Source: Streptomyces solincola
GTDB lineage: Bacteria > Actinomycetota > Actinomycetes > Streptomycetales > Streptomycetaceae
NCBI RefSeq assembly: GCF_002982015.1
Contig: NZ_PVLV01000020.1
Span: 1-48,891, forward strand
DNA: 48,891 nucleotides
Reading direction: 5' to 3'
A model generated the notes under the pieces. The model was not told where the DNA came from. It made no database searches and worked only from the letters and a program-made list of their open reading frames with translations. Made by a program: the position numbers and the translations under genes. Numbering within the stretch: the stretch's first letter is position 1; each line of letters opens with the position of its first letter. Shown in pieces: positions 8,607-21,273 of the stretch.

Positions 8607-9260
8607 ATGGCGACTCCGCTCACCGCGGACCAGTTGCTCACCGCCCTGCGCACCGAGGGCCTGACGGTCGTCGAGCACGACGGCTGGCGTACGCACAACC
8701 GCAACCACGTCGGCGCCTGGGGCCCGGGCAACGGGGTGATGGTCCACCACACCGCCACCGCCGGCGCCGAGTCCACCATCGCCCTGTGCACCGAAGGGCG
8801 CAGCGACCTGCCGGGCCCGCTGTGCCACGGCGTGGTCACCAAGGACGGCGCCGTCCACCTGATCGGCAACGGGCGCGCCAACCACGCCGGCGGCGGCGAC
8901 CCCGACGTGCTGCGCGCGGTCGTCGCCGAGAACTACGGCGACCGCCCGCCGGCCCCGGACGCGCACCAGGGCAGCCCCGGCGCCGTGGACGGCAACACCC
9001 GCTTCTACGGCTTCGAGTGCGTCAACCTCGGCGACGGCGCCGACCCCTGGCCCGCCGCCCAGCTGGAAGCCGTCGAACGGGCCGCCGCCGCGATCTGCCG
9101 GGCCCACGGCTGGACGGCCCGCTCCGTCATCGGCCACGCCGAGTGGTCGGACTGGAAGAGCGACCCGCGCGGCGTGCCGATGCCCGGTATGCGCACCAAG
9201 ATCGCCGCCCGCCTGGCCCTCGCCCCGCAGCCCGCCGGAGCGGCGGCCCCGCCGCGCTGA
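8607..9260 (+). CDS. N-acetylmuramoyl-L-alanine amidase (endolysin) 1
   Basis: This 217-aa zinc amidase of the Amidase_2/PGRP fold should cleave the amide bond between MurNAc and L-Ala in peptidoglycan. Likely zinc ligands are the His of VHHT (about residue 47), the His of IGHAEW and the Asp of KSDPRG near the C-terminus, the His-His-Asp set of AmpD-type enzymes. No signal peptide is present, so export would depend on a holin or on particle assembly. GGGAAAGGAA precedes ATG 8607. It has only the catalytic domain, whereas the paralogue immediately downstream has an added wall-binding region; the two share an almost identical 112-bp DNA block. A tail-tip wall-degrading role is an alternative to lysis. 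Confidence 0.85.
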   Translation: MATPLTADQLLTALRTEGLTVVEHDGWRTHNRNHVGAWGPGNGVMVHHTATAGAESTIALCTEGRSDLPGPLCHGVVTKDGAVHLIGNGRANHAGGGDPDVLRAVVAENYGDRPPAPDAHQGSPGAVDGNTRFYGFECVNLGDGADPWPAAQLEAVERAAAAICRAHGWTARSVIGHAEWSDWKSDPRGVPMPGMRTKIAARLALAPQPAGAAAPPR

Positions 9261-9299
9261 CCGCCCCGCGCACCGCCCGCACCACCAGGAGGAACCCCT

Positions 9300-10181
9300 A
9301 TGGCCGCCCCCCTCTCCCCCGACCGGCTCCTGGCCGCCCTGCGCGCCGAGGGCGTCCGGGTCGTCGAACACCCCGGCTGGCGCACCCGCAACCGCAACCA
9401 CAAGGGCGCCTGGGGCCCGGTGCACGGCGTGATCGTGCACCACACCGTCTCCAGCGGCTCGGCCGCCTCGGTCGCCCTGTGCCGGGACGGCCACGCCACC
9501 CTGCCCGGGCCGCTGTGCCAGGCCGTCATCGACAAGGCCGGCGTGGTCCACCTGATCGCCAACGGCCGCGCCAACCACGCCGGCACCGGCGACGGCCGGG
9601 TGCTGCGGGCGGTGACCGCCGAGACGGCGACCCCCGCGCCCCGGTCCCAGGACACCGACGGCAACGCCCACTTCTACGGCTTCGAGTGCGTCAACCTCGG
9701 CGACGGCGCCGACCCCTGGCCCGCCGCCCAGCTGGAGGCCGTCGAACGGGCCGCCGCCGCGATCTGCCGGGCCCACGGCTGGTCCGCCGCCTCGGTGATC
9801 GGCCACAAGGAGTGGACCTCCACCAAGATCGACCCGCGCGGCTTCACCATGGCCTCGCTCCGGGGCCGCGTCGACGCCCGGCTCGGGTCCCGCCCTGCCC
9901 CCGGCAGCCGCCCCGGCCCCGCCGCCCCGGCCCACCACCCCTTCCCCGGGCGGGAGTTCTTCACCACCTCCCGCAACAGCCCGCTGGTCACCGCGATGGG
10001 CCGCCGGCTGGTGGCCGAGGGCTGCTCGGCGTACGCGCAGGGGCCCGGCCCCCGCTGGACCGAGGCCGACCGGCGCTCGTACGCGATGTGGCAGCGCAAG
10101 CTCGGCTACCGCGGCGCCGACGCCGACGGCATCCCCGGCCCCGCGTCCTGGGCCGCCCTGAGAGTCCCGTACACCCGCTGA
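9300..10181 (+). CDS. N-acetylmuramoyl-L-alanine amidase 2 with wall-binding domain
   Basis: This encodes 293 aa from ATG 9300, seven bases after AGGAGG. Residues 1-190 are a second Amidase_2 domain paralogous to the upstream gene, with VHHT, IGHKEW and KIDPRG marking the probable zinc ligands. After a Pro-rich linker (about residues 203-215) comes a ~75-residue C-terminal domain (REFFTTSRNSPLVTAMGRRL...WQRKLGYRGADADGIPG) of the kind found at the end of actinophage endolysins, probably peptidoglycan binding. No secretion signal is present. Position just before two small membrane proteins makes it the most likely lysis enzyme of the module. Confidence 0.85.
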   Translation: MAAPLSPDRLLAALRAEGVRVVEHPGWRTRNRNHKGAWGPVHGVIVHHTVSSGSAASVALCRDGHATLPGPLCQAVIDKAGVVHLIANGRANHAGTGDGRVLRAVTAETATPAPRSQDTDGNAHFYGFECVNLGDGADPWPAAQLEAVERAAAAICRAHGWSAASVIGHKEWTSTKIDPRGFTMASLRGRVDARLGSRPAPGSRPGPAAPAHHPFPGREFFTTSRNSPLVTAMGRRLVAEGCSAYAQGPGPRWTEADRRSYAMWQRKLGYRGADADGIPGPASWAALRVPYTR

Positions 10182-10206
10182 CCGAGCCGACCGAAAGGGG
10201 AAGCCG

Positions 10207-10446
10207 ATGACCGACGCCGCCCGGCGCACGGCCCGCACCCTGATCCAGACCGCCGTCGCCCTGGCCGTCGTCCTGCCCGCCGTCGTGGAGGCGGCCGGCC
10301 TCCCGGCCACCCTGCCCTGGGTGGCCGGGGCGCTGGCCGCCGCCGGCGCGCTGACCCGGGTGATGGCCCTGCCCGCCGTACAGGCCCTGCTGCCCTCCTG
10401 GCTGCGCAGCGACCCGCACCCGGGAGCCGCCCGTGAGCGCCACTGA
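10207..10446 (+). CDS. Small two-helix membrane protein, putative holin
   Basis: This 79-aa protein starts at ATG 10207 behind GAAAGGGG. It has a charged N-terminus, two hydrophobic segments (about residues 13-33 and 38-57) and a short basic/His C-terminal tail. That size and topology, next to endolysin genes, fit a phage holin that would let the amidases reach the wall. Its 3' end overlaps the next gene by 14 bases. No family signature is recognisable, so the function rests on topology and position. Confidence 0.6.
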   Translation: MTDAARRTARTLIQTAVALAVVLPAVVEAAGLPATLPWVAGALAAAGALTRVMALPAVQALLPSWLRSDPHPGAARERH

Positions 10447-10696
10447 CCGCAACGACCCGATCATGGTCACCCTGGAGCTGGAGCGGCTGCGCGGCACGCT
10501 GGAGGCCGGGTTCGCCCGGACCGACGGCTCGCTGGCCCTGCTGGTCCAGCGCAGCGACCAGACCGACAAGCAGCTCGCCGACCACGAGGCCCGCCTCGAC
10601 GCGCTGGAGCACTCCCGCTGGCCGCTGGCCAGCGTCTCCGCGCTGATCGCCGGCGCCGGCCTGCTCCTCGCCCTGTGGACCGCCACCGGCAGGTGA
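10433..10696 (+). CDS. Coiled-coil plus C-terminal membrane helix protein, holin-like
   Basis: This encodes 87 aa from GTG 10433, which lies inside the end of the preceding gene. A charged helical N-terminal region (about residues 10-60, LELERLRGTLEAGF and LADHEARLDALEHS) is followed by a single C-terminal hydrophobic helix. This resembles the XhlA/haemolysin-type accessory lysis proteins that partner holins. It is the last gene of the tail module and ends 64 bases before the rpoC stop codon. An antiholin or spanin-like role is equally possible. Confidence 0.55.
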   Translation: MSATDRNDPIMVTLELERLRGTLEAGFARTDGSLALLVQRSDQTDKQLADHEARLDALEHSRWPLASVSALIAGAGLLLALWTATGR

Positions 10697-10712
10697 CCGT
10701 CCGCGGGAACGC

Positions 10713-10750
10713 CGAAGGGCGGCCACCCCCACCGGGGTGACCGCCCTTCG
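10713..10750. terminator. Bidirectional terminator between tail module and rpoC
   Basis: A 17-bp stem (10713-10729 with 10734-10750, one mismatch) with a 4-base loop lies between two convergent transcription units: the tail module on plus and rpoC on minus. It has no strong U tract, as is usual at this G+C content. It should end both transcripts. Confidence 0.8.
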
Positions 10751-10759
10751 CACCGCTAC

Positions 10760-14659
<3,900 letters not shown>

Positions 14660-14800
14660 TATGCGTCAATCCCTCTCAGGGTCGTGCCCCTCGTGATCAG
14701 CGAGTGAAGATCAGCGAGTGAAATGGGGCGCTCAATCATGGTCTGTACGGTCCCGGGGACGGCCGGGGCTCCTGGCTTGCGGGAGCCCCGGCCGGGCCCG

Positions 14801-17800
14801 TCAGACCTCTTCGACGCTGCTCGGCTCGCGCCGGGACAGGTCGATGCCGAGCTCCTCCGCCGCGCGGAAGACGTCCTCGTCGGTGTCGCGCATCTCGATG
14901 GACATGCCGTCCGAGGACAGCACCTCCACGTTGAGGCACAGGGACTGCATCTCCTTGATGAGCACCTTGAAGGACTCGGGGATGCCGGGCTCAGGGATGT
15001 TCTCGCCCTTGACGATGGCCTCGTAGACCTTCACGCGGCCGGTGACGTCGTCGGACTTGATGGTCAGCAGCTCCTGGAGGGCGTACGCGGCGCCGTAAGC
15101 CTCCAGCGCCCACACCTCCATCTCACCGAACCGCTGGCCACCGAACTGGGCCTTACCACCCAGCGGCTGCTGGGTGATCATCGAGTACGGACCGGTCGAC
15201 CGGGCGTGCAGCTTGTCGTCGACCAGGTGGTGCAGCTTGAGGATGTACATGTACCCGACCGAGATCGGGTCCGGGAACGGCTCGCCGGAGCGGCCGTCGA
15301 ACAGCCTCGCCTTGCCGGTGGGCTCCACCATCCGCTCGCCGTCCCGGTTGGGGATGGTGTGCTGGAGCAGGCCGGCCAGCTCGTCCTCGCGGGCGCCGTC
15401 GAACACCGGGGTGGCGACGTTGGTGCCCGGGGCGACCGAGTCGGCGCCGATCGCCTGGAGGCGCTCGGCCCACTCGTCGGCGAGACCGGAGACGTCCCAG
15501 CCGCGGCTGGCGAGCCAGCCGAGGTGGATCTCCAGCACCTGTCCCGGGTTCATCCGGGACGGGACGCCGAGCGGGTTGAGGATGATGTCGACCGGGGTGC
15601 CGTCCTCCAGGAACGGCATGTCCTCGATCGGCAGGATCTTGGAGATGACGCCCTTGTTGCCGTGGCGGCCGGCGAGCTTGTCACCGTCGGTGATCTTGCG
15701 CTTCTGGGCCACGTAGACGCGGACGAGCTGGTTGACGCCCGGGGGAAGCTCGTCGCCCTCCTCGCGGTCGAAGACGCGCACGCCGATGACCTTGCCGGTC
15801 TCGCCGTGCGGCACCTTCAGCGAGGTGTCGCGGACCTCGCGCGCCTTCTCGCCGAAGATCGCGCGGAGCAGGCGCTCCTCCGGGGTCAGCTCGGTCTCGC
15901 CCTTCGGGGTGACCTTGCCGACCAGGATGTCGCCGGCGACGACCTCGGCGCCGATGCGGATGATGCCGCGCTCGTCGAGGTCGGCGAGGACCTCCTCGGA
16001 GACGTTCGGGATGTCCCGGGTGATCTCCTCGGGGCCCAGCTTGGTGTCACGGGCGTCGACCTCGTGCTCCTCGATGTGGATCGAGGAGAGGACGTCGTCC
16101 TGCACGAGGCGCTGCGACAGAATGATCGCGTCCTCGTAGTTGTGGCCCTCCCACGGCATGAAGGCGACCAGCAGGTTCTTGCCGAGCGCCATCTCGCCGT
16201 TCTCGGTGGCGGGGCCGTCGGCCAGCACCTGGCCCTCGATCACCCGGTCGCCCTCGGAGACGACGACCTTCTGGTTGACCGAGGTGCCCTGGTTGGAGCG
16301 GGAGAACTTCGCGATGCGGTACGTGGTGTACGTGCCGTCGTCGTTGGCGACGGTGACGTAGTCGGCCGAGACCTCCTGGATGACACCGTCCTTCTCGGCC
16401 TTGATGACGTCGCCGGCGTCGGTGGCGCAGCGGTACTCCATGCCGGTGCCGACGAGCGGCGCCTCCGCCTTGATGAGCGGGACGGCCTGGCGCATCATGT
16501 TCGCGCCCATCAGGGCGCGGTTGGCGTCGTCGTGCTCCAGGAACGGGATCATGGCGGTCGCGACCGACACCATCTGGCGCGGCGAGACGTCCATGTAGTC
16601 CACGTCGTCGGGCGCGACGTAGTCGACCTCGCCGCCGCGGCGGCGGACCAGGACGCGGGCCTCCTCGAAGTGGAGGTCGTCGTTGAGCGGCGCGTTGGCC
16701 TGCGCGATGACGAAGCGGTCCTCCTCGTCGGCGGTCAGGTAGTCCACCTCGTCGGTGACCTGGCCCTCGACGACCTTGCGGTACGGGGTCTCCACGAAGC
16801 CGAAGGCGTTGACCCGGCCGTAGGAGGCGAGCGAGCCGATCAGACCGATGTTCGGGCCTTCGGGGGTCTCGATCGGGCACATGCGTCCGTAGTGGGACGG
16901 GTGCACGTCACGGACCTCGAAGCCGGCCCGCTCACGCGACAGACCACCGGGGCCCAGCGCCGAGAGACGACGCTTGTGCGTCAGACCCGACAGCGGGTTG
17001 TTCTGGTCCATGAACTGCGAGAGCTGGCTGGTGCCGAAGAACTCCTTGATGGAGGCGACGACCGGCCGGATGTTGATCAGGGTCTGCGGCGTGATCGCCT
17101 CGACGTCCTGGGTGGTCATGCGCTCGCGCACGACCCGCTCCATACGGGCGAGACCCGTGCGGACCTGGTTCTGGATCAGCTCGCCGACGTTGCGCAGGCG
17201 GCGGTTGCCGAAGTGGTCGATGTCGTCGGTCTCGACGACGATCTCCGTGCCGTTCTCGCCGGTCGTCTCGGTCTCGCCGGCGTGCAGCTTGACCAGGTAC
17301 TTGATGGTGGCGATGACGTCGTCGGTGGTGAGCACGCCGGCGTCCAGTGGCTCGTCCGCGCCGAGCTTCTTGTTCACCTTGTAGCGGCCGACCTTCGCGA
17401 GGTCGTAGCGCTTGGGGTTGAAGTAGAGGTTCTCGAGCAGCGTCTGCGCGGCCTCACGGGTCGGCGGCTCGCCCGGGCGCAGCTTGCGGTAGATGTCGAG
17501 CAGCGCGTCGTCCTGGCCCTGGGTGTGGTCCTTCTCCAGGGTGGCGCGCATGGACTCGTACTCGCCGAACTCCTGGAGGATCTGCTCGGTCGTCCAGCCG
17601 AGCGCCTTGAGGAGGACGGTGACGGACTGCTTGCGCTTGCGGTCGATGCGGACACCGACCATGTCGCGCTTGTCGATCTCCATCTCCAGCCAGGCGCCCC
17701 GGGAGGGGATGATCTTGGCGGAGAAGATGTCCTTGTCGGACGTCTTGTCGATGGAGGAGTCGAAGTAGACACCGGGCGAGCGGACGAGCTGGGACACCAC

Positions 17801-18286
17801 GACACGCTCGGTGCCGTTGATGACGAAGGTGCCCTTGTTGGTCATGAGCGGGAAGTCGCCCATGAAGACCGTCTGGGACTTGATCTCGCCGGTCTCGTTG
17901 TTGGTGAACTCGGCCGTGACGAAGAGCGGCGCGGCGTACGTGAAGTCGCGGTCCTTGCACTCGTCGATGGAGTTCTTCGGGGGCTCGAACCGGTGGTCGC
18001 GGAAGGTCAGCGACATCGAGCCGGAGAAGTCCTCGATCGGGGAGATCTCCTCGAAGATCTCCTCCAGACCGGACTTGGTGGGAACGTCCTGTCCGGACTC
18101 AAGAGCGGCCTCGACACGAGCCTTCCACGCCGCGTTGCCGAGCAGCCAGTCAAAGCTCTCGGTCTGCAGCGCGAGCAGGTTCGGAACCTCGAGGGGCTCC
18201 TTGATCTTTGCAAAGGAGATGCGCAGCGGGGCGGTGCTGGCGCCGTTGTTCGTATTCGCGGTCGAGGCGTTGCGCGAGGCGGCCAA
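14801..18286 (-). CDS. rpoB: DNA-directed RNA polymerase subunit beta
   Basis: This encodes 1161 aa if translation begins at TTG 18286 ([14 protein letters not shown]), which has GGAAGGA eight bases upstream; this matches the usual Streptomyces length and N-terminus. An open frame continues upstream to 18364 but lacks a better ribosome site. The rifampicin pocket, about residues 416-445, reads [16 protein letters not shown] then [15 protein letters not shown]. The Asp, His, Arg and Ser positions most often mutated are the sensitive types, so this is the housekeeping and probably rifampicin-sensitive allele. The C-terminus ends [12 protein letters not shown] strong promoter candidate lies about 180 bases upstream of the start. 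Confidence 0.98.
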   Translation of the reverse strand: MAASRNASTANTNNGASTAPLRISFAKIKEPLEVPNLLALQTESFDWLLGNAAWKARVEAALESGQDVPTKSGLEEIFEEISPIEDFSGSMSLTFRDHRFEPPKNSIDECKDRDFTYAAPLFVTAEFTNNETGEIKSQTVFMGDFPLMTNKGTFVINGTERVVVSQLVRSPGVYFDSSIDKTSDKDIFSAKIIPSRGAWLEMEIDKRDMVGVRIDRKRKQSVTVLLKALGWTTEQILQEFGEYESMRATLEKDHTQGQDDALLDIYRKLRPGEPPTREAAQTLLENLYFNPKRYDLAKVGRYKVNKKLGADEPLDAGVLTTDDVIATIKYLVKLHAGETETTGENGTEIVVETDDIDHFGNRRLRNVGELIQNQVRTGLARMERVVRERMTTQDVEAITPQTLINIRPVVASIKEFFGTSQLSQFMDQNNPLSGLTHKRRLSALGPGGLSRERAGFEVRDVHPSHYGRMCPIETPEGPNIGLIGSLASYGRVNAFGFVETPYRKVVEGQVTDEVDYLTADEEDRFVIAQANAPLNDDLHFEEARVLVRRRGGEVDYVAPDDVDYMDVSPRQMVSVATAMIPFLEHDDANRALMGANMMRQAVPLIKAEAPLVGTGMEYRCATDAGDVIKAEKDGVIQEVSADYVTVANDDGTYTTYRIAKFSRSNQGTSVNQKVVVSEGDRVIEGQVLADGPATENGEMALGKNLLVAFMPWEGHNYEDAIILSQRLVQDDVLSSIHIEEHEVDARDTKLGPEEITRDIPNVSEEVLADLDERGIIRIGAEVVAGDILVGKVTPKGETELTPEERLLRAIFGEKAREVRDTSLKVPHGETGKVIGVRVFDREEGDELPPGVNQLVRVYVAQKRKITDGDKLAGRHGNKGVISKILPIEDMPFLEDGTPVDIILNPLGVPSRMNPGQVLEIHLGWLASRGWDVSGLADEWAERLQAIGADSVAPGTNVATPVFDGAREDELAGLLQHTIPNRDGERMVEPTGKARLFDGRSGEPFPDPISVGYMYILKLHHLVDDKLHARSTGPYSMITQQPLGGKAQFGGQRFGEMEVWALEAYGAAYALQELLTIKSDDVTGRVKVYEAIVKGENIPEPGIPESFKVLIKEMQSLCLNVEVLSSDGMSIEMRDTDEDVFRAAEELGIDLSRREPSSVEEV

Positions 18287-18466
18287 GAGGGGGTCCTTCC
18301 GAGGGCTCGGACTCACTACGCGCGTACCGGCCCCCCGGCGGACATCTCGGCGAACGCTCCGCATCCTGGGTGAAAGCCCAGGTCAGCGAGGTGAGCCGAT
18401 GATGTTCTTACGAGGGTATGCCCCTGGTGACGGGCAGGGAGCAGCTAACAGGCAGCGCAAAGGGAC

Positions 18467-18495
18467 AGTGTAGCCACATGGCTCACTGATGTCCA
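18467..18495 (-). promoter_or_regulatory. Putative sigma-HrdB promoter of rpoBC
   Basis: On the minus strand TGGACA (18495-18490) is followed after exactly 17 bases by TACACT (18472-18467), close to the housekeeping consensus TTGAC-n17-TANNNT. Transcription would start near 18460, leaving a leader of about 175 bases. Together with the terminator after rplL, this indicates that rpoBC is transcribed separately from rplJL. Confidence 0.6.
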
Positions 18496-18745
18496 GGGCG
18501 AGTAAATCGCATCCCTCGTTGTTCTCAACTCCACGGCCCTCGCGCCGTCGGCGCACATCGATACTGCCCGCTGCGTCGTCGATCCATGCCTCGGATGCGG
18601 ATCGTTGTGACGGCGCGTCCTGAGAATTGCGCGCCGCGTGCGGTTCGTCAAGGCCCCTGGCCCCGCGCGGCGCACGGCGAAGATCACCATACCCCCCGTG
18701 CGGGCCGGCGCAAGGCGGCCGCCGCGCCGGCTCCGGAGACGCCGA

Positions 18746-18773
18746 AGGGCGACCACCCGGATGGGTGATCGCC
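18746..18773 (-). terminator. Terminator after rplL
   Basis: A 12-bp stem (18746-18757 with 18762-18773, one mismatch) with loop GGAT lies about 75 bases past the rplL stop codon. Its sequence (GAAGGGCGACCACCC...) resembles the hairpin after rpoC, so the two terminators look related. Confidence 0.7.
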
Positions 18774-18848
18774 CTGGCGGACGCCCGCTGACGGGCGCCG
18801 TACGGAGCGCTCAGGCCCCGCTCATCGAGTCAGCAGACCCGAAGGAGG

Positions 18849-19235
18849 TCACTTGACCTCGACAGCCGCACCGGCGGCCTTGAGGGACTCGGCGGCCTTC
18901 TCGGCGGCCTCCTTGTTGACCTTCTCCAGGACCGGCTTCGGGGTGCCGTCGACGAGGTCCTTGGCCTCCTTCAGACCCAGCGAGGTCAGCTCGCGCACGA
19001 CCTTGATGACCTGGATCTTCTTGTCGCCGGCGCCGGTGAGGATGACGTCGAACTCGTCCTGCTCCTCGGCGGCCTCGGCGGCCGGGGCACCGGCGCCGCC
19101 GCCGGCGGCGACGGCCACCGGGGCGGCGGCGGTGACGTCGAACTTCTCCTCGAAGGCCTTCACGAACTCGGAGAGCTCGATGAGGGTCATCTCCTCGAAC
19201 TGAGCGAGCAGGTCGTCCTGAGAGAGCTTCGCCAT
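18849..19235 (-). CDS. rplL: 50S ribosomal protein L7/L12
   Basis: This encodes 128 aa from ATG, with GGAAGGA upstream. The N-terminal dimerisation domain ([25 protein letters not shown]), the Ala/Gly-rich hinge (about 37-56) and the C-terminal factor-binding domain ([19 protein letters not shown]) are all present. It forms the ribosomal stalk with L10 and recruits translation GTPases. It lies 112 bases downstream of rplJ and is co-transcribed with it. Confidence 0.99.
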   Translation of the reverse strand: MAKLSQDDLLAQFEEMTLIELSEFVKAFEEKFDVTAAAPVAVAAGGGAGAPAAEAAEEQDEFDVILTGAGDKKIQVIKVVRELTSLGLKEAKDLVDGTPKPVLEKVNKEAAEKAAESLKAAGAAVEVK

Positions 19236-19347
19236 GATGGCGGTCCTTCCACTAAATCGGCAGGTGCCGGATGTACTGGGTGAGGCGGGCGTCGGCCCGC
19301 TGCGACCCCTGCCGCGTCAGGCGGCGGGAGTCAGAAAGCGAGCCGAG

Positions 19348-19881
19348 TTACTCGGCACCGCCCTGCTCGTCCTGCTTGGCACGAAGCGCTTCCACGGTGC
19401 GGACGAGCTTCGAGGGGAGCGCCTGGAAGAGCGCGGCAGTCTGGGACTGCTTGCCCTTCATGGCGCCTGCCAGCTTGGAGAGCAGAACCTCGCGGGACTC
19501 GAGGTCCGCGAGCTTCTTGATCTCATCGGCGGACAGCGCCTTGCCGTCAAGGACACCGCCCTTGATGATCAGGTTGGGGTTGTCCTTGGCGAAGTCACGG
19601 AGACCCTTCGCCGACTCCACCGGGTCACCGGTGACGAAGGCGACCGCCGTCGGGCCAGCGAAGAGCTGGTCGTCGAGCGAGTCGATCCCGGCCTCACGGG
19701 CCGCAATCTTGGTCAGCGTGTTCTTCACCACGGCGTACTGGGCGTTCTCACCGAGCGAACGGCGCAGCGTCTTGAGCTGCGCCACGGTGAGACCGCGGTA
19801 CTCGGTCAGCACGGCGGCGTTCGAGCTGCGGAACTTGTCCGTCAGCTCGGCAACCGCGTCAGCCTTGTCGGGCCTCGCCAT
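19348..19881 (-). CDS. rplJ: 50S ribosomal protein L10
   Basis: This encodes 177 aa. ATG 19881 ([17 protein letters not shown]) is chosen because GGAAGGAGG sits nine bases upstream and the sequence starts as L10 should; the open frame extends further only by chance. The N-terminal domain binds 23S rRNA and the C-terminal helix ([20 protein letters not shown]) binds the L7/L12 dimers. An L10 leader precedes it, so expression is expected to be controlled by free L10 or the L10-L12 complex. Confidence 0.98.
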   Translation of the reverse strand: MARPDKADAVAELTDKFRSSNAAVLTEYRGLTVAQLKTLRRSLGENAQYAVVKNTLTKIAAREAGIDSLDDQLFAGPTAVAFVTGDPVESAKGLRDFAKDNPNLIIKGGVLDGKALSADEIKKLADLESREVLLSKLAGAMKGKQSQTAALFQALPSKLVRTVEALRAKQDEQGGAE

Positions 19882-19899
19882 GAGCCTCGGCCTCCTTCC

Positions 19900-20110
19900 G
19901 GGTGATTCAGGACCGCGCTCGCTGAAGGGAAGGAGACTTACGCAAAACGAAACGCCCCGGCGCAGGCGCACGGGGCGTGACTCGACCCGGATCACGATCC
20001 GGGGAGTTCATCCACTGTCACCTGCGCAGGCCGTCCGCGATCAGCGGAGTCCTTCGGCTGTCGCGGCTACGGGAGCGCACGTCAGCGACCAGCGGTCTTT
20101 GGCTTCCGGG
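19900..20110 (-). ncRNA. Ribosomal protein L10 leader
   Basis: The transcript upstream of rplJ contains several stable stems. One, near its 5' end, lies around GCCAAAGACCGCTGGTCGC (20100 downwards), a segment typical of L10 leaders. A later GGATC/GATCC stem (19991-20002) follows. The structure binds L10 or L10-(L12)4 and represses rplJL in known bacteria. Boundaries are approximate and the fold was judged by eye. Confidence 0.6.
19944..19978 (-). terminator. Attenuator-like hairpin in the L10 leader
   Basis: On the minus strand an 8-bp ACGCCCCG/CGGGGCGT stem (19971-19978 with 19952-19959) is followed at once by the U-rich run TTCGTTTT. This is the only clear U-tract terminator upstream of rplJ and lies 63 bases before its start codon, where it could attenuate transcription. 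Confidence 0.55.
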
Positions 20111-20112
20111 GA

Positions 20113-20142
20113 AGAGTACGGGAGGGCGGCGCCGGAACACAA
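20113..20142 (-). promoter_or_regulatory. Putative promoter of rplJL
   Basis: TTGTGT (20142-20137) and TACTCT (20118-20113) on the minus strand are separated by 18 bases, just upstream of the L10 leader. Transcription would start near 20105. This fits an rplJL unit independent of the lipoprotein gene that precedes it. Confidence 0.45.
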
Positions 20143-20176
20143 ATCGGCCCGTTCGGGTGAGGCTCCGCCCGGGGGC

Positions 20177-21118
20177 TCAGCCGCCGAGCAGGCCGCCCTT
20201 CCGCCCGCCCGGCTCGGCGAACAGGTCGAAGGTCTCGGCGGCCGGCGGGGCCTGCACGGGGGCGGCGGCGCCGTAGTCGGAGTAGCGCGCGGTCAGCGCG
20301 ATCCGGCCCTGCGGGGTGTCCGCGCCGACGTCCATCCGGACCGGGTAGCCGTCCTCGCCCACCCAGACCTCGGTGTCGTACGCCGTGACGCCGGACTCCT
20401 CGATGCCGGCGATCAGCTCCCGCCGCTCCCGCTCCGGCAGCGACCGGAACATCCGGTCGGCGCCGGCCGTCTCCGCGACGCTGAACGTGCCCTGGTAGTG
20501 GTCGGCGCCGACCCCGTCCACCTTCTCCGCGCCGACGTGCCTGAGGTCCGGCGACTCCAGCAGCAGCGCGAGCTGCCGGGCCGGGTCCTGGTTCACGTTC
20601 TCCAGACCGGTGGTGAGCCGCTCCTTGACCGCCGCGTCCCCGGACGCCTCGGCGGCGGCCCGCAGGTCCAGCTTCACCCAGCGCCGGCCGTCCCGGTCCT
20701 CGATGCCGTTGTCGCCCAGGTCGGCGTAGAGCACCTCGTCCCGCAGCACCATGCGGACCGAGGCGGGGGCCTTCCGGTCGCCAGCCGTCAGCGGGGAGCC
20801 CTCGACCGTGACGTCCAGGGCGGCCGGGTCCCACCGCTGGACCTCGGTCAGCTCCAGGGCCCCGCCGCCGCCCGGCATCCCGGCCGGCGTCCGCAGCACC
20901 ATGGCGACCTTCGACGACTTCGCCGCGGCCGTCTTCTCGTACGCCGCCCGGATCGTCTCCCCGCTCTGGGCCCGCGTGAGGCGCTCGCCCGCCGCCGCGG
21001 TGGAGCCGCCCCCGGCGTCGACGTCACGGCCGGAGACCTCGCGGCAGCCGCTCACGCCTGCCGCGAGCGCCAGGACGGCCGCACAGGCCGCCGTACGCCG
21101 TATCGCGTCCGTCCTCAT
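20177..21118 (-). CDS. LppX/LprG-like lipoprotein
   Basis: This encodes 313 aa from ATG 21118 (GAGGGG eight bases upstream). The signal peptide has twin-Arg-like basic residues, a hydrophobic core and the lipobox VSGC, placing Cys24 as the lipidated residue on the outer face of the membrane. The mature part (AYEKTAAAKSSKVAMVLRT..., later RMDVGADTPQGRIALTARYSDYG) resembles the LppX_LprAFG-type lipoproteins that bind lipids or act with cell-envelope transport. It sits between rplA and rplJ, in the same direction as the ribosomal genes but with a terminator before it. The substrate is unknown. Confidence 0.75.
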   Translation of the reverse strand: MRTDAIRRTAACAAVLALAAGVSGCREVSGRDVDAGGGSTAAAGERLTRAQSGETIRAAYEKTAAAKSSKVAMVLRTPAGMPGGGGALELTEVQRWDPAALDVTVEGSPLTAGDRKAPASVRMVLRDEVLYADLGDNGIEDRDGRRWVKLDLRAAAEASGDAAVKERLTTGLENVNQDPARQLALLLESPDLRHVGAEKVDGVGADHYQGTFSVAETAGADRMFRSLPERERRELIAGIEESGVTAYDTEVWVGEDGYPVRMDVGADTPQGRIALTARYSDYGAAAPVQAPPAAETFDLFAEPGGRKGGLLGG

Positions 21119-21203
21119 CGCCGGGCCCCTCCCCACGTCGGTAGGGGTCCGTTACCCGGCTCCGGGGTCCGCATGCCGCCGCCCGGCGGCCCGGGTACGC
21201 GAA

Positions 21204-21241
21204 GGCCCCCGCTCCTTCCCGTACGGGAAGGAGCGGGGGCC
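21204..21241 (-). terminator. Terminator of the rplKA unit
   Basis: A perfect 17-bp stem (21204-21220 with 21225-21241) with a GTAC loop lies 33 bases past the rplA stop. It separates the ribosomal genes from the lipoprotein gene downstream. Confidence 0.85.
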
Positions 21242-21273
21242 GGTGCACGCGGTGCCCGCGGCGGCCGTCAGGT

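Larger units (their letters stand above)
18287..18848. other. rplL-rpoB intergenic region
   Basis: These 562 bases hold no convincing gene. On the minus strand they contain, in order, the rplL terminator (18746-18773), about 250 bases of unassigned spacer, the rpoB promoter (18467-18495), and a roughly 175-base untranslated leader. The leader includes a small CCTGGG/CCCAGG hairpin at 18365-18382 and the rpoB ribosome site. A short open frame at 18445-18756 covers the promoter and is judged spurious. Confidence 0.7.

Noticed and set aside
170..10696. Contractile injection system (eCIS or R-type tailocin)
   Set aside because: No sheath, baseplate wedge or AAA+ ATPase gene is visible; the order matches non-contractile siphophage tails.
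14723..18373. 1216-aa plus-strand open frame opposite rpoB
   Set aside because: Antisense shadow of rpoB for the same reason, with no ribosome site or recognisable motif.
18445..18756. 103-aa minus-strand frame between rplL and rpoB
   Set aside because: It spans the rpoB promoter and the rplL terminator side, is Arg-rich without a domain, and has no ribosome site.
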